DNA of 64,000 nt from NCBI GenBank assembly GCA_036245805.1, contig BTRK01000006.1:40924901-40988900 (forward strand), written 5' to 3'. How positions within the stretch are numbered: the first letter of the stretch is position 1; every line of letters begins with the position of its first letter. The stretch is from Pristionchus mayeri (taxonomy: Eukaryota > Nematoda > Chromadorea > Rhabditida > Neodiplogasteridae). Below, piece after piece: positions 57,300 to 64,000 of the stretch. The notes under the pieces are model-generated. The model did no database searches and had not been told where the DNA came from. It was given only the letters and a program-made list of their open reading frames with translations. A program made the position numbers and the translations under genes.

Positions 57300-58110
57300 C
57301 CTTCGTTTTCCAATTCGCTACGCGACGCTAACATGATTCAGCAGCATAATGCATGAGAGGACGGAAAAATTCGGGAGCGCGTAAAAAAATCTAATTTATC
57401 CATAATTCAGAAGCCACCATGTGCTGCTCCCGAATAGATCTCTATTCCACACTGTAATGAATTGTTCGGCTCTTGCGAATGAATCATTTTACGTAAAGAT
57501 CGATGTTGATAATAAGTCGAAAATTCGTTTGTTAGTGTCATTGCGAGTTTGCCTAATGGGCTCACAGGCTGTCATTGACTTCCTTGTATCGACCGTCATT
57601 AGTTGACTATTCATACCCGTTGTCAGTTGAAATGAAATGGAAATGAAATGTGATGCGTGGCATTTTCTTATGTTAGAAAATGTTCAAGGAATTCGTTCGT
57701 TTTTATATTTATATTTTTACATTGCCCTCTTATGCCTGACATGTGAAAATTGTTCCAAGTTCGCATGAGGCCTATTCATTTCACTAGATTTGTCAAATTT
57801 TTATGTTCGAGCGAGAACTCCTGTCCCTCATTTAGATATCGGAGATCCCTGGGACAGAACCCATATTCACGAAACCATATTCAATTGCATGGTACAGAAA
57901 CCATACTGGTCCCCGATGAACGGTCGCACGAAAACAATCTCTCTCTCGATGGAGGAAAACACGCGAGCCTCTTCTCCCCCGCAGCTATTGTTCCCTTTTA
58001 TCGGAATTGCTACAATTACATCTTCTCCCTTTGATTCTAAAGTTCGAAATTCTGCTCGGCCACTCTTCATTTCGCATATTCTCTCGACTGGTTGACATAC
58101 GAAATAGTAT
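57300..58110. other. Spacer with an unassigned 101-codon frame
   Basis: The plus-strand frame 57790-58095 reads plausibly protein-like but matches nothing I recognise and has no clear splice partners. No other feature is seen. Confidence 0.35.
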
Positions 58111-58115
58111 GTATC

Positions 58116-58640
58116 AGGTTGTCCGGAAAGTCTTTGTCACTGGTTTTGTTTTTTCACTGCTTGTCGCATATGCACTTTGGCGTTCCCTCGTTCCTTGTGA
58201 ATAACAATCAGTGAAGGGCCTGTATAGTAAACAACTCCCCACCCCTTCCCTTCAGTCATGCCCTAGCAGAGCAACGATGTATGTCACTAGTACCATCCAC
58301 TTCCGTCACTCTACAGTTTCACCTCTTCCTATCGTACATAAAGATGAAGGATTCGGAGACCCTACTGAAGTATGTTTATGACACGCATGCCCCTCACTAC
58401 AACACAGTCAGGATTTGGTTTCATCGCTTCGAATAAGGCGACTTTTCTAATTTTCTTTTTTTTTGATTTTGTCTTCTTTTTCGCGCTCAGATGGGTTCTA
58501 CAGGGAGGGGATCCATAGATTCAAGGACCATTGGGCATATATTGTCAATAATTATGACTCGTATGCTTGAACTCGTGTTATTGTTTCCTCAAAGAAATAA
58601 AATTTTAAAAAAGTGATAAAGACTTTCCGGACAACCTAGA
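58116..58640 (+). pseudogene. Internally deleted mariner element with transposase ends
   Basis: The terminal inverted repeats are AGGTTGTCCGGAAAGTCTTT (58116 on) and its inverse (ending at 58637). Inside, a start-proximal frame near 58343 resembles the helix-turn-helix of mariner transposases (HYNTVRIWFHRFE then GDFS after a stop). A frame near 58490-58570 reads DGFYREGIHRFKDHWAYIVN with NNYDSYA and a stop, matching the transposase C-terminal pattern. The catalytic DD34D core is absent. Element length is about 520 bp against about 1.3 kb for an intact mariner. Three ACCTAGATT repeats follow the right end. Confidence 0.8.
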
Positions 58641-60938
58641 TTTCAACCTAGATTAGGACAACCTAGATTTAGATTAAGGCGATATTGTATCGTTTGGTAA
58701 GATCTTGATACCTCAGCATTCTAATTTTCGAACATCATTAATGGTCTTCACTTACAATTAGTCGGTACGTGCTTTACTGTAATGCCTTCTTTTATTATGA
58801 TAATCCCCCTTTTGTTGTGATCATAATGGGCGATAACAATGACATGTCACGTCTACGACTGCCCTAATCACTAGAATTGAGTCCCCTAGGGAAATTATCG
58901 ACGCCGCTTTGAAGGACTGAACTTGAGTTCGAAATTTGGTTCACTGTATCTTAAATTCAAACACCCTCTCGATCGGTTGAGATCCGAGAGAGAGAAAGAA
59001 TGCAAAAGCTGAAGAAACCGTGGTGGCGGTTCTCGAGCACAACTCGTAGCCTATTGCTCACATTGATCTCTAGTAGACCCATCAAGAAGTACCAGTGAGC
59101 AGTAGATTATCATGAGCACAGTTGAGAAGAGAGAGAGAACGCAACAGAGCAATTCAGGCATAAAATACAAATTCCGACTGTTCATTGTGGTGTTCGCACT
59201 GTTCGCATAACCCGTAGCAGATAGTGCACAGCTCCTTGTTTTTTGTGTTTATGTTGCGTCATCAGTTTCGGTGGAACGAAAGAGCATTTTGATACGATAA
59301 AAATAAACAGCGTGCTAACTTCGAGAGCGTACGCGTACTTCTTATTACGGTGAGGAATTTGATTTCTGTGTGCGTGCTCTATTGTATTGTACAACTTGTA
59401 TTTCTCGTTCTTTCCTTTTTTCAATTACTGCTCATTATTACATATTTTATGATCAAAATAGGTGATAGAACAGTTTCAGATTTGTCTTAACGTCACGAAT
59501 AGCGGACATTACCAAGATTCGTTGTGAAATTCGTTCCTTCATTATCCCGATTAACACCATTAGATTTCTTCATAAATACCTCGACCAGTCCGATCGAGAC
59601 TCAATTTCAAACCGCACCAATAAATATCATTGAAAGCGCTCTTATTATTCGCGCATGGTCAACAGCTTTGTTTCGCATAGTCTCCTGAAACGGGATGGCA
59701 ATTCCCAGGCTACTCCTCTTCTCCTGATTTCGTAACTCGTGGCGGGCTCGTTCCCTCGTCTCATATTGACATCCGTAGATTGTTTCTCAAATGGTTCGCA
59801 GAATTAGATAAAGCTTGTCTGAGTGTCCGAGAAAATGTTTTGTTCCGATAATCAGGCTATGCTGTGCAAAACACAAAGACAGTGCTTTGTAAATGGGCTT
59901 ATCTACATTTTTCATCATACTTTTTTGTATTGCTTGATTATCGCCATTTATTCTCATTACTGCTTCTGAACTCTGGCGAACACCATTCCACTTCCACGAT
60001 ATTGTACTTCATTCTACTTTAGTTAGACACCACAAGCTCCGCCCACTCGGCTCGGACAGTTCTCCTCTCTAAAGCGAGATTTGAGGAGCACATGCGTAAT
60101 TTGCGACCAAAACGGTCGACCAATAAAGAATTCGATAGCTTTCCCCGAGACAAATCGAGTGGTTGGTCGACGAACTAGGTCTGACTCCTCTAAGTAGGTC
60201 AAAATTGAAAAAATAAGGTTAAAATGCCGTTTATACGAAAAATTATAAGTTCGTCGGGCAATATTCATATTTAATGGTCTCATATCAGTCCAAAACGCGA
60301 AAGCAAACGAAGATTTATACTTTCGTTTAATTGTGCTCCTCATTTGAATTTTTTTGAAGCTCCGGGAGAAATTACGTTAATTCCTAAGGAAGTTGCGCTA
60401 TTATACCGTCGAGGAGGCATTGAACAGATACTGTCGGAACGATATATTCGGCTGCCTGTTTTATCGATTTATAGATTTTTATCGCGTTTTCATCGATTAT
60501 TTTATGTATTTTCTTGCTTGTTCCTAGTCTACGTGAACTGGTCTATCATTGTTCCCGTTTTGGTGCGGTTTCGATGCGTTCAACACTTATAATTGGTAGG
60601 ATTAGCCGGCCTGATCCGTTTTTCGCTCCATCTCTAACGCGCAAGTAAGTATTGCTGTGATTATTGATTACTCTTCTTAGCTAACCTTTATGTTTTGCTA
60701 TCAGTTACCTCTGTTCATGCACTCTAACGAGTTGTATACATCCGTGATGCTTTGATTCGTCCAATTCGTTAGATTTTTCGCCGCTTTTAGTTATTTTCCT
60801 AGTCTTATTTCTTATTTGTACGATTAAATTGGTAGGTATTTATATGGAGATAGTGGTTTCCATGTGCGCATTGTTTCTAAATTGTAAAATCTACTTTTTC
60901 AGAGCCAGAGCATCGATTGGAAGAAGACGTGAGTGAGG
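58641..60938. other. Intergenic, nothing recognised
   Basis: AT-rich with no supported gene. CTCCGCCCAC recurs at 60030. Frames at 60.0-60.6 kb have no motifs. Confidence 0.45.
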
Positions 60939-63867
60939 ATGGAGTCGTCTCTTCGATCTTCACGAGAGGTGAGACCAGTTTGGTCACCTCCATTTCCCCT
61001 AATTTCCTTCGACCACCCCCCCCCCCCTTCCCCAGTTAGAGTCCTCCCTAAATGATTATTGTTCGACTTGCTCGAAAATCTTCTCTGATCCACTTGCCCA
61101 CCAATTTAAACTTTCTTTCTCAGCCTGCATAGTCATTGCATTTCTTATTGTAGATCGATCTTTTATATCATATTATTCTGAGTATATCAGATATTTTTAT
61201 TCCAAAGTATTCAATAGATTTATTTATGACTAATTATTGTAAATTTGTTTCTTATTCTCAGAAATTTTATATTCTGTCGATCTTTGTTCTTGTGCTCAGC
61301 ACGAATGTTTCCCTCGTAGGTGCTTGCCATTTCGTCTGGTTGTTTTCCGTCTGTATTTTCTCCTCCCCTACCCTCTTCTATCTTTTTATCTATCTCGGCC
61401 TTCTCTGACCACTTACAGTATCCACCTACCGTATCCATACCCTGTTCCCTAGTTTCCATGTCTTTCTGAGAATTAAATGGTCTGCTGGCACCATTCACTC
61501 GCTTTCTTATTTTATTGTGCTAATTTCTGTTGTTTTGCGCGTGAATTGTGGCCCTAATCGATAAATGTGATGTTTTTTACTTGAATGCTCCTACAATACA
61601 CACAAAAGCATCGGGGGATATCTTAAGCAAAGATTAGAACGGTATTTCACTTATTTGTATAGCAAAATCGGCGGAATAATGGAGGGGGTGCGACAAAGGG
61701 GAGAGGAGAAGAGAGGAGAGATTGACTCCGCCCACTTTTCCTCTCGTCTCGCCTTTCCCCCCTCTCCCGTTGTGCTCGTCGCGCGTGCTTCTCGAGCTGT
61801 ATCTCGCTTTAGAGATGAGATATCGATCTAATTCCAAAAGGAGGATGTTATTGAGACCCTATGGGACTGTTTTAACCAACTTTTGTCCAGATTCCGAAAC
61901 ATCGGCTATCCACGTTGTGGACCCTAACTTTAGTATCAACCCTGAATATTCACGATCAATATTTCTTCTCATTATTCAAACATACGTTCTCAGTCAATCA
62001 GTAATTTTTTGAATAATTTTTGTTCTCCTTTTTGTATGAAGCTTACCGCCCTCTGCCTTCACTAGATGTTATGGTTCTTCTCATGATGACTGTAAGTTCT
62101 TCTCTGTTCTCCAGGGATCTTCTTCGAGAGTGAAAGGATGGAGTCTGCTCAGTGAAGACTGGCTGCCACGGGCGGGGATGCTCTCCGATGATATGCTGCA
62201 TCTATCGATTGGCTGCCTCGTCGCTGCGACTGCTGCAGCAGCCAACGCCCTCTTCATAACAGCTCTCATCAGGAGGTGAGTGCTCGGAAAACCAAAGGTT
62301 CACTCGAGGTGTAGTTTCCCTTACTCCTTTCAACATATTTGAGTAGTTTTGAACAAATGTTGAAGAGTCTGTGAGAAAAGCTAATTTTGGAAATTTTCAG
62401 AACTCCGCGTGTGCTCAATTCGTACTCGGTGATTCTGCTGAACATGGCGGGCGTCGATTTCATGGCTGCCCTTCTGAGTGGCTCTCTTGGCCTTCGGTGT
62501 GTCTGCATTACTTACTGAATTTGACAAAATATTAGAGCTTTTCAGTACTGTAAAACCTAGAAAGCATTCAATACGCGTGAACGATCGATATTTAGGGTGC
62601 AAACCATCGAGGCTACGCTCTACTTCGGCTACTCTGGTCCGTGCACTCTTATCGGGGCGCAGTTTTGTCACCGGGCTCTGGGTAAGCGAGATAATTACGG
62701 TAGCTCCCCCACCTCATTACTAGGGATGGCTTCGCAATAATTGACTCTCTTCACTCTGCAAGTTCTCTCACTCGTCTGATCGAAGGTAGAGTATGCAGAA
62801 TGAAGAGGCCATTTCTTGCGAATCCCACCTCATTCTGATGCTACAACAAAAGATGAAAGCAACTGAAGGCGTCTTCTATTTCTAGAATAAGCAATTGTAA
62901 TGATGAGTAATCTCACACGTAATTTCCGGTTTTGTCCGAACAGTGTGAGATGTCGAATCTCAATAATCGGAAGGTCACTTATAAATCAGACAACGAGATG
63001 CCTCTGCAGCCCTGTACGTGGTTCTCTTCGCCCATGCCAATTACCTGCTCCTCTTCTCGTTCTCCTATCGATACTGGATGCTGGGCAAGAGTTCGCTCAC
63101 CAATGCAGGCCCGCCCCAGATAAGGGGAAGAATGTGGATCATCGCCCTCGTCTCGATGACACCCACGCTCGTGACCATGGTACTACACCTTTACATTTGA
63201 GTAATCTCTGGCTCTCCCAATTGAAGAATACCCTGCTATTGGACACTTCTGCTTCATTTTTTGCATCTATTTTTTGAACAATTGCAAGAATTTGTCTCAT
63301 TGAAGGTGGCCTCTGACTCAGCTGCTGTCTTCGACCACTGCCCTCGGGGCACTATCTGCAGTGCGGTCCATCTGGCTGAGCCTGGGGGCGTGATGACGTC
63401 AGCGACGAAGATGACGATGATCGCCCTCATCTGGTCGTATGGCGTATTCATCGTCGGATCCCTCGCAGTCCGCCGCGCACTCATACGGAGGATTCAGTCC
63501 ATTGTGAGCAGAATTATGATCCATTCACAGACGGCAAAAGCGAAACGATCTTTCTCGTCATTTCCCACGGGAATTTAAATTATGATTACTTGAATTCAAA
63601 TGATGAAAACGGCGAGGCTGAATTGAATAGACGTTTTGTTATGTCTACTAGGGTTTTCCTAGTGAACACAAATCTTCGGAAAGTGCTGCGTTGCATGACG
63701 CGTCGCCTTTTCAGCGTTCGCCGGAGCGCGCTCGTCATCAGATGGTATGCAACTCGCTGACGGTGCTGGCGTTCCTGCCTGCGAGCGGGATCTGCGCTGC
63801 TGCTGCATGGGCACTCGACTTCTTCGCCATCGTGCAGTCGCCGTGGCTGCAGAGATCGATTATACTC
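60939..63867 (+). CDS. Serpentine receptor class D (srd) chemoreceptor, 3' end beyond the window
   Basis: This is a seven-membrane-segment GPCR of the nematode srd class. Exons: about 62112-62275 (MLHLSIGCLVAATAAAANAL, TM1); 62401-62495 (LNSYSVILLNMAGVDFMAAL, TM2); 62598-62684 (LYFGYSGPCTLIGAQFCH); 63009-63179 (YVVLFAHANYLLLFSFSYRY, TM3, and MWIIALVSMTPTLVTM, TM4); 63306-63503 (DHCPRGTICSAVHL, then MTMIALIWSYGVFIVGSLAV, TM5); and 63716-63867 (HQMVCNSLTVLAFLPASGIC, TM6, then WLQRSIIL before a GTGAG donor). 'SYSVILLN', 'GPC' and 'LLFSF-YRY' are srd signatures. TM7 lies to the right of the window. The start is uncertain: ATG at 62178 directly before TM1 is the simplest. A first exon at 60939 (MESSLRSSRE) also joins in phase. 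Confidence 0.75.
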
Positions 63868-64000
63868 GTGAGTGGATTCTAGTGATTTCTATTGGATGCG
63901 AGGTAGCGATGCAGCTATGCCCCTCTTTCCTCGAATTGTAAAATCAGGCGAAAGAGAGGCGTAGCAGAAAACCTCGCATCGAATGAAATCCCTAGTTGAT

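Noticed and set aside
57790..58095. A 101-codon plus-strand frame in the spacer after the second four-segment gene.
   Set aside because: No family motif, no splice partners and an overlapping frame of equal length; frames of this size arise by chance elsewhere in the window.
60023..60592. Frames of 82 and 106 codons in the spacer before the srd gene.
   Set aside because: No motifs, no hydrophobic segment order typical of a receptor, and no splice chain.

Overview
The window is nematode nuclear DNA. It contains short introns (often about 50 bp) with GT..TTTCAG borders, genes cut into many small exons, and nematode chemoreceptor families (srt, srd). It also holds a Cys-loop channel, a secreted protein with a faint transthyretin-like pattern, an F-box gene, an NRF-6-like acyltransferase, a CYP13-like P450 and a divergent tyrosine-phosphatase-like gene. 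Fourteen exons in about 4 kb for the P450 would suit a diplogastrid such as Pristionchus, but that is an inference; only 'nematode' is well supported. Gene models were spliced by eye, so exon ends are approximate unless stated.

Layout. 0-10 kb: exons of an unidentified gene (minus), then a broken copy (A) of a helical protein family split by a CR1-like LINE (about 3.6-7.8 kb), an (AT)n tract, and a second fragment (B) of the same family at 9.3-9.9 kb that preserves the uninterrupted site. 9.9-11.9 kb: a 2-kb inverted-repeat (foldback) element with a second foldback nested in its left arm. 12-18 kb: gene-poor, with a possible chemoreceptor relic, a minisatellite, a cluster of three palindromes, a hairpin element and two small secreted-protein candidates.

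18.6-43 kb is the best-preserved part: Cys-loop ligand-gated channel (minus), F-box protein (minus), third and longest copy of the helical family (plus), complete 503-residue cytochrome P450 (minus, with a mariner-type element in its last intron), NRF-6/NDG-4-like membrane acyltransferase (minus) and C2H2 zinc-finger protein (minus).

43.9-64 kb: a plus-strand cluster with a catalytically dead tyrosine phosphatase, a serpentine receptor class T gene with a recent 248-bp exon duplication, two tandem four-membrane-segment proteins and a serpentine receptor class D gene running off the right edge. Introns and spacers here hold several terminal-inverted-repeat elements, including a hAT-type one with a perfect 8-bp target duplication and a deleted mariner that still shows both ends of its transposase.

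The genes do not form an obvious pathway. The content (chemoreceptors, channel, detoxification enzyme, expanded nematode-specific families) is that of a fast-evolving chromosome-arm region shaped by small inverted-repeat transposons. I did not find one coherent new multi-gene system. The most distinctive features are the nested foldbacks, the element-bounded srt exon duplication, the filled/empty LINE site and the dead phosphatase.
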